A stretch of DNA of 10,201 bases from JBOGZI01 sp050697275 (GCA_050697275.1 JBOGZI010000048.1:1-10201); one strand, 5' to 3'. Counted from the first letter of the stretch, positions 1-6,662 are shown. A program made the numbers and translations. The notes: generated by a model from the sequence alone, not told the origin.

Positions 1-2
1 CG

Positions 3-392
3 CTTGTGCTGGGGGTTGCCGGCACGCTCTTGGTCGTGGACGATGACCTCGAGCTCGCCTCCCGGTATCGCGAGACCCTCGCGGTGGCGAACGGCAAGTA
101 CCTGAGCGCCGCGCCGCTCGAGGCGCCGGGGGCGGCTCGAGCGGGGACGGTCTTCGGCTACCAGGGCGAGCCCTCCTGGCTCTTCCTCACCGTGGAGTCC
201 CCATACAGCGGCGCGGTCAGGGGGGCCGAGGTGATGACCGAAGGGGGGGCGCGCGTCGCCCTCCCGTCCTTCCGGCTCGAGCCGGCGACCGGGAGCTGGG
301 GGCAGGCGCTGCCGGTCGAGCTGTGGAGCGTCTCGGCGGTCAGGTTGCGCCTCGCGGACGGCGGGGCGCTGCTCGCCAGGTTCGAGGAGTAG
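3..392 (+). CDS. C-terminal part of a probable membrane-anchored anti-sigma factor (5' truncated)
   Basis: The reading frame is open to the left edge, so this is the tail of a longer gene; a GTG at 6 is probably internal. The visible protein starts with a short hydrophobic run (LVLGVAGTLLVV), which I read as the end of a transmembrane helix, followed by about 115 residues that would lie outside the cytoplasm. The pattern YRETLAVANGKY, AGTVFGYQGEPSWLF, FRLEPATGSWG and a final VRLRLADGG resembles the C-terminal domain of actinobacterial anti-sigma factors that carry an N-terminal zinc-finger (zf-HC2) domain and bind an ECF sigma factor. That N-terminal domain is outside the window, so the call rests on the tail alone. 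Family resemblance is from memory; another membrane-anchored extracytoplasmic protein is possible. It ends 28 bases before the palindrome of the etf promoter region and appears to be a separate unit. Confidence 0.55.
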   Translation, partial: LVLGVAGTLLVVDDDLELASRYRETLAVANGKYLSAAPLEAPGAARAGTVFGYQGEPSWLFLTVESPYSGAVRGAEVMTEGGARVALPSFRLEPATGSWGQALPVELWSVSAVRLRLADGGALLARFEE

Positions 393-404
393 CCCCAGCG
401 GGTA

Positions 405-417
405 GGCCCAGAGGGCC
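405..417 (+). terminator. Short GC hairpin after the first gene, weak terminator candidate
   Basis: GGCCC (405-409) and GGGCC (413-417) form a perfect 5-bp stem with a 3-base loop, 13 bases after the stop codon of the upstream gene. No run of T follows; the next bases lead straight into the palindrome at 420. It could slow or end transcription of the upstream gene, but a 5-bp GC stem is common by chance in DNA of this composition. Confidence 0.25.
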
Positions 418-419
418 GA

Positions 420-435
420 TTGACTGGTCAGTCAA
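420..435. promoter_or_regulatory. Perfect TetR-type palindromic operator upstream of the etf operon
   Basis: TTGACTG-GT-CAGTCAA is a perfect inverted repeat with 7-base arms and a 2-base centre. Its length, symmetry and TTGAC/GTCAA ends are typical of operators bound by TetR-family dimers. It lies 18 bases upstream of the -10-like box at 453-458, so a bound repressor would cover the -35 region. In Bacillus subtilis the TetR-family regulator FadR controls an operon that contains etfB and etfA, which makes an acyl-CoA-responsive regulator a reasonable guess here. No regulator gene lies in the window, so its identity is unknown. Confidence 0.65.
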
Positions 436-452
436 CCAGGCAGGCGAGGCGC

Positions 453-458
453 TAATAT
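453..458 (+). promoter_or_regulatory. Probable -10 box of the etfBA operon promoter
   Basis: TAATAT stands out as an A/T island in a GC-rich gap and is close to the TATAAT consensus. A -35 element with a 17-base spacer would fall at 430-435 (CAGTCA), which is a weak match and lies inside the palindrome. Transcription would start near 465, leaving a leader of about 100 bases before etfB. Confidence 0.45.
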
Positions 459-499
459 CCCGCGCCGCGCGGCCCCCGGCCGCCTCTCGTTTCGTTCGA

Positions 500-532
500 G
501 GGTGCTCCGCAGGCGAAGCCAAGGAGCAACCC
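500..532 (+). other. Stable hairpin in the 5' leader of the etf operon
   Basis: GGGTGCTCC (500-508) pairs with GGAGCAACCC (523-532) to give nine base pairs with one bulged A at 529. The loop contains a second small stem, GGC-GAA-GCC (512-520). The structure lies in the expected untranslated leader, about 20 bases before the ribosome binding site of etfB. I do not recognise it as a known riboswitch class. It may be an attenuator-type or stability element, or have no function. Confidence 0.35.
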
Positions 533-552
533 GCTTAATCAGAGACGCCTTC

Positions 553-560
553 AAGGAGGA
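553..560 (+). promoter_or_regulatory. Strong Shine-Dalgarno site fixing the TTG start of etfB
   Basis: AAGGAGGA is nearly the full complement of the 16S rRNA 3' end and ends 6 bases before the TTG at 567. It decides the start of etfB, since TTG would otherwise be a weak choice. It is the clearest conventional ribosome binding site in the window. Confidence 0.85.
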
Positions 561-566
561 CCGCAA

Positions 567-1355
567 TTGAAGATCTGCGTACTCGTCAAGGAGGTCCCGG
601 ACGCCGCCGTCGACAAGCGGATCGACCCCGAGAGCAAGCGTCTCGACCGCTCCGGTGAGAAGAACCTCAACCCCTTCGACACCCACGCGATCGAGGCCGC
701 GATGCAGATCAAGGAGGGCGGCACCGACGTCGAGGAGATCGTCGCCGTGACCATGGGACCCGAGAGCGCGGTCCGTGCTCTCCACAAGGCGGTGGCCCTC
801 GGCGCGGACCGATCGGTGCACCTGACCGACGAGGCCCTGGCTGGCTCCGACGTCTGCGCCACCGGCTACGCGCTCGCCAGGGTGCTGGAGAAGGAGAGCC
901 CCGACCTCGTCCTGCTCGGGCAGCAGTCCGACGACGGCGAGTGCTACACGATCGGCGCGGTCGTCGCCGACCACCTGAAGATGCCCTCGCTGACCCAGGT
1001 GATCAAGGTCGACGCCGCCGAGGGCAAGCTCACCTGTGAGCGCCAGGCGGAGTACGGGTACGACACGGTCGAGGTCGAGCTCCCTGCCGTGATCAGCGTC
1101 GGCGACGCGATCAACGAGCCGCGCTACCCGAGCCTGAAGGCGATCATGGGCGCGAAGAAGAAGCCACTCGACACTCACGCCACCGGTGACGTCGGGATCG
1201 AGAGCGAGAGGGTCGGGGAGACCGGCTCGCGCACCACCGTGCTCGAGCTCAAGCCTCCGCCCGAGAAGGAGGCCGGCGAGATCATCGAAGACGAGGACAC
1301 CAACGAGACGGTCGAGAAGATCGTCGCCTGGCTCGACGAAAGGAAGCTGATCTGA
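567..1355 (+). CDS. etfB: Electron transfer flavoprotein, beta subunit
   Basis: The beta subunit of the soluble heterodimeric flavoprotein that accepts electrons from acyl-CoA dehydrogenases and related enzymes and carries them to ETF:quinone oxidoreductase. The 262-residue length is normal. The N-terminus (MKICVLVKEVPDAA) and the NPFDTHAIEAA segment near residue 35 are typical of the adenine-nucleotide alpha-hydrolase fold. The nucleotide-binding loop region is LLGQQSDDGECYTIG (residues 116-130), and the conserved C-terminal block with ELPAVISV lies near 171-178. The loop lacks the DGDTAQVGP pattern that I associate with the extra flavin of electron-bifurcating Etf proteins, which favours the ordinary AMP-binding type, though this is not decisive. 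The start is TTG, supported by the strong Shine-Dalgarno at 553-560. The TGA stop overlaps the ATG of etfA (ATGA-type coupling with 1-base overlap). Expression is probably controlled by the palindrome at 420-435. Confidence 0.96.
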   Translation: MKICVLVKEVPDAAVDKRIDPESKRLDRSGEKNLNPFDTHAIEAAMQIKEGGTDVEEIVAVTMGPESAVRALHKAVALGADRSVHLTDEALAGSDVCATGYALARVLEKESPDLVLLGQQSDDGECYTIGAVVADHLKMPSLTQVIKVDAAEGKLTCERQAEYGYDTVEVELPAVISVGDAINEPRYPSLKAIMGAKKKPLDTHATGDVGIESERVGETGSRTTVLELKPPPEKEAGEIIEDEDTNETVEKIVAWLDERKLI

Positions 1356-2329
1356 TGGCAGGCATCCTGGTCTACGCCCTGCACGACGACGAGGGCAACT
1401 TCAACAAGAACTCGCTGGGGGCGCTCTCGGAGGCTTCGAAGCTCGCCGGCGAGCTGGGCACCGAGGCGGCGGCGGTCGTGGTCGGCGACGTCTCCGACGA
1501 CGCCGCTGCCGGGCTGGGCGCCTACGGCGTGAAGAAGGTCTACCGCTGCAAGGAGGCCCCGGAGGGCCTCGCGCAGCCGATCGTCGACGTGATGGCCAAG
1601 GTGATGCAGGACAACGACATTTCCTACGCCCTGTTCGGCGGCGGCCTGCTCGGCTTCGAGATCGGGGCCGGCCTGACCGCGCGGCTGAACGCGGGTGTGA
1701 CGATGGAGGTCACCGCGGTCAACGTCCAGGACGGCAAGCTGGTCGCCGAGCGGCCGATCCTGCAGGACTCGCAGATCGCCGACGTCGGCTACGTCGAGGA
1801 GCCCGGGATCATCATCGGCAGGCTCAATGCCTTCGACGAGAACGAGACCGGCGGCACCGCCGAGGTGGAGGACGTCCAGGTCGAGCTCTCGGAGTGGTCG
1901 ACCAAGGCGAAGATGGTGACGCGCGGCGAGTCCCGTGGCGAGGACGTCAACATCGAGGATGCCGAGGTCCTGATCGGCGGCGGCCGCGGCCTGGGCAAGA
2001 AGGAGAACTTCGAGCTCGCCGAGCAGCTCGCCGAGTCGATGGGAGGCGCCGTGGCTGCCACCCGCGCGGTGGTCGACGCGGGCTGGTACCCCTACGCCGC
2101 CCAGATCGGGCAGACGGGCAAGACGGTGGCGCCGAAGATCTACCTCGCGCTCGGGATCTCCGGAGCGATCCAGCACAAGGTCGGCATGCAGAACTCCGAG
2201 AGCATCGTCGCGATCAACAAGGATCAGAACGCACCGATCTTCGAGTTCTGCGACCTCGGGGTGGTCGGGGACCTGCACAAGATCGTCCCCAAGCTGACCG
2301 AGGCGATCAAGGCCAAGAAGGGCGGCTGA
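1355..2329 (+). CDS. etfA: Electron transfer flavoprotein, alpha subunit
   Basis: The FAD-carrying partner of EtfB; together they form the soluble electron carrier of beta-oxidation and amino-acid degradation. The 324-residue length is usual. The N-terminal domain (about 1-190) has the ETF alpha/beta fold. The C-terminal FAD domain starts near residue 203 with LIGGGRGLGKKENF. It contains QIGQTGKTVAPK (250-261) and the family signature IYLALGISGAIQH (262-274) followed by the conserved VAIN (285-288), then NKDQNAPIFEF. The segment near 133-141 (RPILQDSQI) differs from the RPxxxGN form I know from mitochondrial proteins, which may be a lineage feature. The ATG overlaps the etfB stop, and the TGA stop overlaps the ATG of the next gene, so all three products are probably made in balanced amounts from one mRNA. 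Confidence 0.96.
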   Translation: MAGILVYALHDDEGNFNKNSLGALSEASKLAGELGTEAAAVVVGDVSDDAAAGLGAYGVKKVYRCKEAPEGLAQPIVDVMAKVMQDNDISYALFGGGLLGFEIGAGLTARLNAGVTMEVTAVNVQDGKLVAERPILQDSQIADVGYVEEPGIIIGRLNAFDENETGGTAEVEDVQVELSEWSTKAKMVTRGESRGEDVNIEDAEVLIGGGRGLGKKENFELAEQLAESMGGAVAATRAVVDAGWYPYAAQIGQTGKTVAPKIYLALGISGAIQHKVGMQNSESIVAINKDQNAPIFEFCDLGVVGDLHKIVPKLTEAIKAKKGG

Positions 2330-4026
2330 TGGCGGTAACTCCCGCTGAGTTCCCGCCGCCGGTGAAGCCGGCGGAGGAGTTCGTCACCGGGATCACCGAC
2401 CCGGAGGAGGAGCGGATCGAGGTCGGGATCGCGATCGCCGGCGGTGGCCCGGCCGGGCTGGCCTGCGCGATCAAGGCCGCCCAGCTGCTCGAGGACGAGC
2501 CGGAGCTCTCCGAGAAGCTCGGCGAGGTGCCGATCGCCGTTATCGAGAAGGGCAAGACCCCCGGCGCCCACCTGCTCTCCGGCGCCAACCTGGTCCCGTC
2601 CGCGATGCAGGAGCTGTTCCCCGACCTCGACCCGTCCGAGTGGCCGGTCTTCGGAGAGGTCACCAAGGACGCGGTCTACCTGCTGACCAAGAAGCGGGCC
2701 CTGCCGCTGAAGCCCCCGCCCCCGAACTTCCGCAACCACGGCAACTACGTCACCTCCGTCGCCAAGCTGGGCCGCTTCCTCGGCGAGAAGGCCGAGGAGG
2801 AGGGCGTCTACATCCTCAGCGAGACCGCCGCCGACAAGCTGCTGGTCGAGGACCGGATCGTCCGCGGGGTGCGCTCCGGCGACAAGGGGCGCGACCGCGA
2901 GGGCAAGGAGCTGCCGAACTTCGAGCCGGGATCGGACGTGGTCGCCAAGGCGACGGTGCTCGCCGAGGGCACGCTCGGCCACCTGACCGACGCCGCGCTC
3001 GACTACTTCGACCTGCACGGCCCCAACCCAAGGCGCTGGGAGATCGGCGTCAAGGAGGTCTGGGAGGTGCCGAAGCCGCTCGACCGCGTGATCCACACGA
3101 TGGGCTGGCCGCTCCGCAAGCGCGCCAAGTGGAACGAGTTCGGCGGCAGCTTCATCTACCCGATGGGCGAGGACAAGGTCGCGATCGGGCTGGTGGTCGG
3201 GCTCGACACCACCGACGCCACCTTCTCCTGCCACGACGCGCTCCAGGAGCTGAAGACGCATCCGTTCGTGAAGAAGATCCTCGAGGGCGGCAAGCGCGCC
3301 GCCTGGGGCGCAAAGACGATCCCGTCCGGGGGCTACTGGTCGATGCCGAAGCGGCTCTCGACCCCCGGCATGGTGATCGCGGGCGACGGGGCGTCAATGG
3401 TCAACATTCCCTACCTCAAGGGGATCCACTACGCGATGCACGCCGGCATCTACGCGGCGGAGGCGATCGTCGAGGCGCTCAAGCAGGACTCGGTCAACTT
3501 CGAGGCCTACGAGCGCAAGGTGAAGGACTCGGTGATCGAGGATGACCTCTACCGGTCGCGCAACGTTCGCCAGGGGTTCTCCAAGGGCTTCTTCGTCGGC
3601 GGCGCGATCGCCAGCGCCTGGGCGCTCACCCGCGGCGCCTTCCCCCCGGGTCACTGGAAGTCCGAGAGCGACGCGGAGATCCCGGTGGAGATCGACGGCG
3701 CCGCGAAGCAGTATCCGAAGCCGGACAACAAGTACCTCTACGACAAGCTCAACTCGGTCTTCGCCTCCGGGAACGCCACCCGCGATGACGCACCCAACCA
3801 CATCCGGATCCAGGAGAAGGTCCCGAAGGAGATCGCCCAGACCTGGGTCTCCATGTGCCCGGCTCACGTCTACGAGATTCCCGACGAGCAGCTCGAGAAC
3901 GGCGCTGAGGTCGTGGACGTCCAGGTGACGCCCTCCAACTGCGTCCAGTGCGGCGCGATCACCGCCAAGGGCGGACGGCTGACGCTGCCGGAGGGCGGCG
4001 ACGGGCCTCTGTACCAGGAGACGTAG
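2329..4026 (+). CDS. Electron transfer flavoprotein:quinone oxidoreductase (ETF-QO, FixC family with fused C-terminal iron-sulfur domain)
   Basis: A membrane-surface flavoprotein that oxidises reduced EtfBA and reduces quinone, probably menaquinone here. It has 565 residues. The dinucleotide-binding motif GGGPAG is at 38-43. Regions aligning well with human ETF-QO include NNHGNY-like NHGNYVTS, the HTMGWPL and GGSFIYPM blocks, LEGGKRAAWGAKTI, NIPYLKGIHYAMHAGI and, near the end, YPKPDNKY and PEGGDGP. Residues about 416-438 (GFFVGGAIASAWAL) form a hydrophobic helix where the family attaches to the membrane. The C-terminal ferredoxin-like domain has Cys510 (CPAHVYEI), Cys538 and Cys541 (NCVQC), but Ile544 stands where the human protein has its fourth cluster cysteine. 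The ATG at 2329 overlaps the etfA stop; the frame is open further upstream to 1894, but that part is the shadow of etfA. There is no separate fixX. Confidence 0.95.
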   Translation: MAVTPAEFPPPVKPAEEFVTGITDPEEERIEVGIAIAGGGPAGLACAIKAAQLLEDEPELSEKLGEVPIAVIEKGKTPGAHLLSGANLVPSAMQELFPDLDPSEWPVFGEVTKDAVYLLTKKRALPLKPPPPNFRNHGNYVTSVAKLGRFLGEKAEEEGVYILSETAADKLLVEDRIVRGVRSGDKGRDREGKELPNFEPGSDVVAKATVLAEGTLGHLTDAALDYFDLHGPNPRRWEIGVKEVWEVPKPLDRVIHTMGWPLRKRAKWNEFGGSFIYPMGEDKVAIGLVVGLDTTDATFSCHDALQELKTHPFVKKILEGGKRAAWGAKTIPSGGYWSMPKRLSTPGMVIAGDGASMVNIPYLKGIHYAMHAGIYAAEAIVEALKQDSVNFEAYERKVKDSVIEDDLYRSRNVRQGFSKGFFVGGAIASAWALTRGAFPPGHWKSESDAEIPVEIDGAAKQYPKPDNKYLYDKLNSVFASGNATRDDAPNHIRIQEKVPKEIAQTWVSMCPAHVYEIPDEQLENGAEVVDVQVTPSNCVQCGAITAKGGRLTLPEGGDGPLYQET

Positions 4027-4440
4027 TCAGGGACCCGACGCGCCGGTTCCGGAGCCGGCGACGAAGGCAGCGACCGCAGCGGCGTCCTGGCCCCTGACGA
4101 GATTTCGCGGCATGTTGCCGCTGCCCCGGCCGCCGATCCGGATCGCGGTCAGGACCTCCTGCTCGTCGAGGGGGATCTCGTCCAGGTTGGGACCGATCTG
4201 ACCGTTGGTCCCGGCCGCGTCGAGGGTGTGGCAGGAGCCGCAGTTCTCGACGAACAGCGCTCGTCCCCGTCTCTCCACGGGAGCGAGAGGCTGATCCTGG
4301 TCGACCGGCTGCTGGGAGCCCGCGGTCACGGTCTCCTGCTCGACGGTCTCCCCGCTGTCACCGTCGCCACAGCCCACGAGGAGCGGGCCGGCTGCGAGGG
4401 CGATTGCCGCGATCGCCGTGATCGAGCGGGTGCGTCGCAT
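4027..4440 (-). CDS. Small lipoprotein cytochrome c
   Basis: A 137-residue class I-type c cytochrome, probably anchored to the outer face of the membrane as an electron carrier. The N-terminus has basic residues (MRRTR), a hydrophobic stretch and a lipobox LVGC, with Cys24 as the lipidation site. A flexible Gln/Thr/Pro-rich linker (about 25-55) leads to one haem domain. The haem motif CGSCH is at 67-71, GPNLDEI follows at 83-89, and the probable axial ligand is Met110 in GNMPRNL. This matches monohaem domains that shuttle electrons from quinol:cytochrome c reductases to terminal oxidases; the partner is not visible. The ATG at 4440 was chosen because it gives a proper signal sequence; the frame continues to 4698 without support. 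The stop directly abuts the stop of the convergent oxidoreductase gene with no bases between. A TAATCG box ends 7 bases before the start. Confidence 0.9.
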   Translation of the reverse strand: MRRTRSITAIAAIALAAGPLLVGCGDGDSGETVEQETVTAGSQQPVDQDQPLAPVERRGRALFVENCGSCHTLDAAGTNGQIGPNLDEIPLDEQEVLTAIRIGGRGSGNMPRNLVRGQDAAAVAAFVAGSGTGASGP

Positions 4441-4488
4441 TGCACCCCGATTACCCGCGCCGCGGCGCCGCCTAACTATCCTCGCCTC
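4441..4488. promoter_or_regulatory. Divergent promoter region between cytochrome c and histidine kinase
   Basis: Only 48 bases separate the two start codons. On the plus strand TATCCT (4477-4482) ends 6 bases before the kinase ATG; on the minus strand TAATCG (4448-4453) ends 7 bases before the cytochrome ATG. At these distances each mRNA would start at or within a few bases of its start codon. Neither gene has a convincing Shine-Dalgarno. The -35 zones of the two promoters would lie across each other, so the two transcription units may compete or share control. No good -35 hexamer is visible. Confidence 0.45.
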
Positions 4489-6000
4489 ATGAGCGATCCG
4501 TTCGGCTCGGCTCAGACGCTCGAGCGGGAGCTGCTCGAGTTCGCACCGGACGCCGTGGTCGGCGTCGACGAGGACGGCTTGATCGTGTTGGCCAACTCGC
4601 GCACCCAGGAGGTCTTCGGCTACTCGCGAGACGAGCTGATCGGGCGAAGCGTCGAGCAACTCGTACCCGACCACCTGCGGGGCGGGCACGCCGGCCACCG
4701 GCAGGGCTACTTCGAGGCGCCGCGGACCCGGCCGATGGGCGCCGGGCTCGACCTCTACGCGCGCCGCAAGGACGGCAGCGAGTTCCCCTGCGAGATCTCG
4801 CTCTCCGCGGTCGAGACGGGCTCGGGGCTGCTGGCGCTGGCAGCGGTGCGCGACATCACCGAGCGGCGCCGGTCCCAGGACGAGCTAACGCGGACGGTGA
4901 GGCGGCTCCAGGCTGCTGCGGACGTGGCCCTCGCCGTCGGCGGCGAGACGGACATCGGCAGGGTGCTCGATGCGATCGTGGGGCGCGGCCGCGCGCTGGT
5001 GGACGCACGGGCGCTGGTCATCCTGCTTCGCGAGGGCCGCGGGCTGAAGGTCGCTGCGACGGCCGGCGCGCTCGACCCGCGTGTGCGCGAGCTCGAGTTC
5101 GAACCCGGCGAGGCCTCCGAGGAGATCCTGCGCGGCACCATCGGTGCCGCCCGTCAGCTTGGCAGCTCCGCGGCCAACTCCCTCGTCGCTCCCTTGGTCT
5201 TTCGCGGGGAGCCCTTTGGGGTCGCGGTCGCGCTCGACCGCGCCGGGGAGCCGCGGCGATTCGATATCGAGGACCAGCGGCTGCTCGAGGCATTCGCGGC
5301 GAGCGCCGCCACCGCCCTCGCAACCGCGCGCTCCGCGGCGGAGGAGCGGGTGCAGAATACGATCGAGGCCGCCGAGCAGGAGCGCAGCCGCTGGGCGCGC
5401 GAGCTGCACGACGAGACCCTGCAGGCGCTGGCGGTGCTGCGGATGACGCTGTCATCCGCGCTGCGCCAGGAGACGAGCGAGGCCCTGGAGGAGGCGGGCC
5501 GGGAGGCCGTCGCGCAGATCAGCGACGAGATCACGAATCTGCGCAGCCTGATCACCGAGCTGAGGCCCGCCGCGCTCGACCAGATCGGGCTGGAGGCGGC
5601 CCTGCACGCGCTCGCCGAGCACCACGGCAGGGCGCGGGACCTCGAGGTCTCCTCCCGGGTGGAGCTGCCGCGGGACCAGGAGCGGCCCCCGGTGCTGGAG
5701 ACGACCGTCTATCGGCTCGTGCAGGAGGCGCTCAGCAACGTCGCCAGGCACTCGCACGCCGCGCATGCAGAGCTGGCGGTGACGATGGACGGCGGGCGGA
5801 TCGAGGTCATGGTGAGCGACGACGGCATCGGCTTCGAGCCTGCCCTGGTCAAGGAGGGCTTCGGGCTCGCCGGGATGCGGGAGCGAACGGGCCTGATCGG
5901 GGGCAGCCTGGAGATCAGCTCGACCCATGGCGCGGGCACGGTGGTCCGGGCCCGGATCCCCACTCACCCAGCGCCCGCCGCTGAAGAGCTAGATGACTAG
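4489..6000 (+). CDS. Soluble PAS-GAF sensor histidine kinase (NarL/HisKA_3 class)
   Basis: A 503-residue cytoplasmic sensor kinase without transmembrane segments. It begins with a PAS domain (about 11-125: FAPDAVVGVDEDG, ANSRTQEVFGYSRDELIG, ARRKDGSEFPCEISLS, AVRDITERR). A GAF-type domain follows (about 140-285), then a HisKA_3 dimerisation helix with EQERSRWARELHDETLQALA, in which His307 is the phosphorylated residue. The HATPase_c domain shows the N box (QEALSNVARHS, Asn417), the DDGIGF motif (Asp444 to Gly448) and GFGLAGMRERTGLIGG. The signal cannot be told from sequence; PAS and GAF domains often bind small ligands, haem or gases. The ATG at 4489 places the PAS domain at the N-terminus, and the frame upstream to 4228 overlaps the cytochrome gene on the other strand. 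The probable target is the regulator encoded convergently just downstream. Confidence 0.94.
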   Translation: MSDPFGSAQTLERELLEFAPDAVVGVDEDGLIVLANSRTQEVFGYSRDELIGRSVEQLVPDHLRGGHAGHRQGYFEAPRTRPMGAGLDLYARRKDGSEFPCEISLSAVETGSGLLALAAVRDITERRRSQDELTRTVRRLQAAADVALAVGGETDIGRVLDAIVGRGRALVDARALVILLREGRGLKVAATAGALDPRVRELEFEPGEASEEILRGTIGAARQLGSSAANSLVAPLVFRGEPFGVAVALDRAGEPRRFDIEDQRLLEAFAASAATALATARSAAEERVQNTIEAAEQERSRWARELHDETLQALAVLRMTLSSALRQETSEALEEAGREAVAQISDEITNLRSLITELRPAALDQIGLEAALHALAEHHGRARDLEVSSRVELPRDQERPPVLETTVYRLVQEALSNVARHSHAAHAELAVTMDGGRIEVMVSDDGIGFEPALVKEGFGLAGMRERTGLIGGSLEISSTHGAGTVVRARIPTHPAPAAEELDD

Positions 6001-6656
6001 ACGTCGATCAGCCCGCGATCGAGCGCATAGCGGACCAGCTCCGACCGGGTCGTCATCCCGAGCTTCTGCTGGATGTGCGCGCGGTGGGACTCGACGGTGC
6101 GCACGCTCAGGTAGAGCTTCTCGGCGATCTCGTTGTTGGTGTGGCCGAACGCGATCAGGCGGAGGACCTCGAGCTCGCGCTCGGAGAGGTCGTCGGGCGA
6201 AGCGATCTCGGGCTCTGCGGCGAGTCGCGCCCCCAGCTCCGGCTGCAGGTAGGTCCGTCCCTGGGCGGCCATCCGAACGGCCTTGACCAGCTCCTCGCTC
6301 GCCGCCTCCTTGAGGATGTAGCCGAGCACTCCCGCCTGCAGCGCCTCGCGCGCGAACGCGGTCTCGTCCTGCATCGTGAGCACGACGATCTCCGTCTCGG
6401 GGGACTGCTCGCGGATCTCAGGTATGGCCGCCAGGCCGGAGCCCCCGGGCATGTTGATGTCGAGGATCAGCACCCCCGGCCGGTGGCCGTTGACGTAACG
6501 GGTCGCTGACTCGGCGTCGCCCGCCTCCGCGACCACCTCGATGTCGGGTTCGCTCTCCAGCATCAGCCGCAGCGCGGTTCGCACCACCGCGTGGTCGTCG
6601 GCGAGCACCACCGTGATCGACTTGCCGTCGCTCCCCTGTTCACCCCCCTTGGGCAC
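5997..6656 (-). CDS. NarL/FixJ-type response regulator with LuxR-type DNA-binding domain
   Basis: A 219-residue transcription regulator, probable partner of the convergent kinase. The receiver domain (about 13-130) has the acidic pair Asp20-Asp21 (LADDH), the phosphorylated Asp66 (LILDINMPGGSG), Thr94 (VVLTM) and Lys116 (YILKEA). A linker leads to a LuxR-type helix-turn-helix (about 157-215: LSERELEVLRLIAFGHTNNEIAEKL, SVRTVESHRAHIQQKLG). All key receiver residues are present. I chose the GTG at 6656 because TAAGGT (6663-6668) ends 6 bases before it, the same spacing seen at other starts in this window; a TTG at 6662 in the same frame directly touches that box and would add two residues. The gene ends in TAG at 5997-5999 and overlaps the kinase gene by four bases. 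Confidence 0.94.
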   Translation of the reverse strand: MPKGGEQGSDGKSITVVLADDHAVVRTALRLMLESEPDIEVVAEAGDAESATRYVNGHRPGVLILDINMPGGSGLAAIPEIREQSPETEIVVLTMQDETAFAREALQAGVLGYILKEAASEELVKAVRMAAQGRTYLQPELGARLAAEPEIASPDDLSERELEVLRLIAFGHTNNEIAEKLYLSVRTVESHRAHIQQKLGMTTRSELVRYALDRGLIDV

Positions 6657-6662
6657 GGGCAA

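Noticed and set aside
532..540. CGCTTAATC in the etf leader, resembling the 5' conserved bases of the ydaO (cyclic di-AMP) riboswitch
   Set aside because: Only about 26 bases remain before etfB, and the other conserved parts of that riboswitch are absent, so it is likely chance.
1894..2328. N-terminal extension of the oxidoreductase to a start at 1894
   Set aside because: It overlaps most of the etfA FAD domain in another frame and reads as Arg-rich noise; homology begins just after the ATG at 2329, which has typical stop/start overlap.
432..3261. Long minus-strand ORFs opposite etfB, etfA and the oxidoreductase (432-1178, 1175-2278, 2224-3261)
   Set aside because: They mirror the real genes in a GC-rich sequence where stops are rare on the opposite strand. 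Their proteins are low-complexity Leu/Arg/Asp/Val-rich with no recognisable domain.
4228..4488. Upstream start for the histidine kinase
   Set aside because: The extra 87 codons overlap the cytochrome c gene on the other strand and show no domain; the PAS domain begins soon after the ATG at 4489.
4441..4698. N-terminal extension of the cytochrome c gene
   Set aside because: It would bury the signal peptide and lipobox inside the protein and overlaps the kinase gene.
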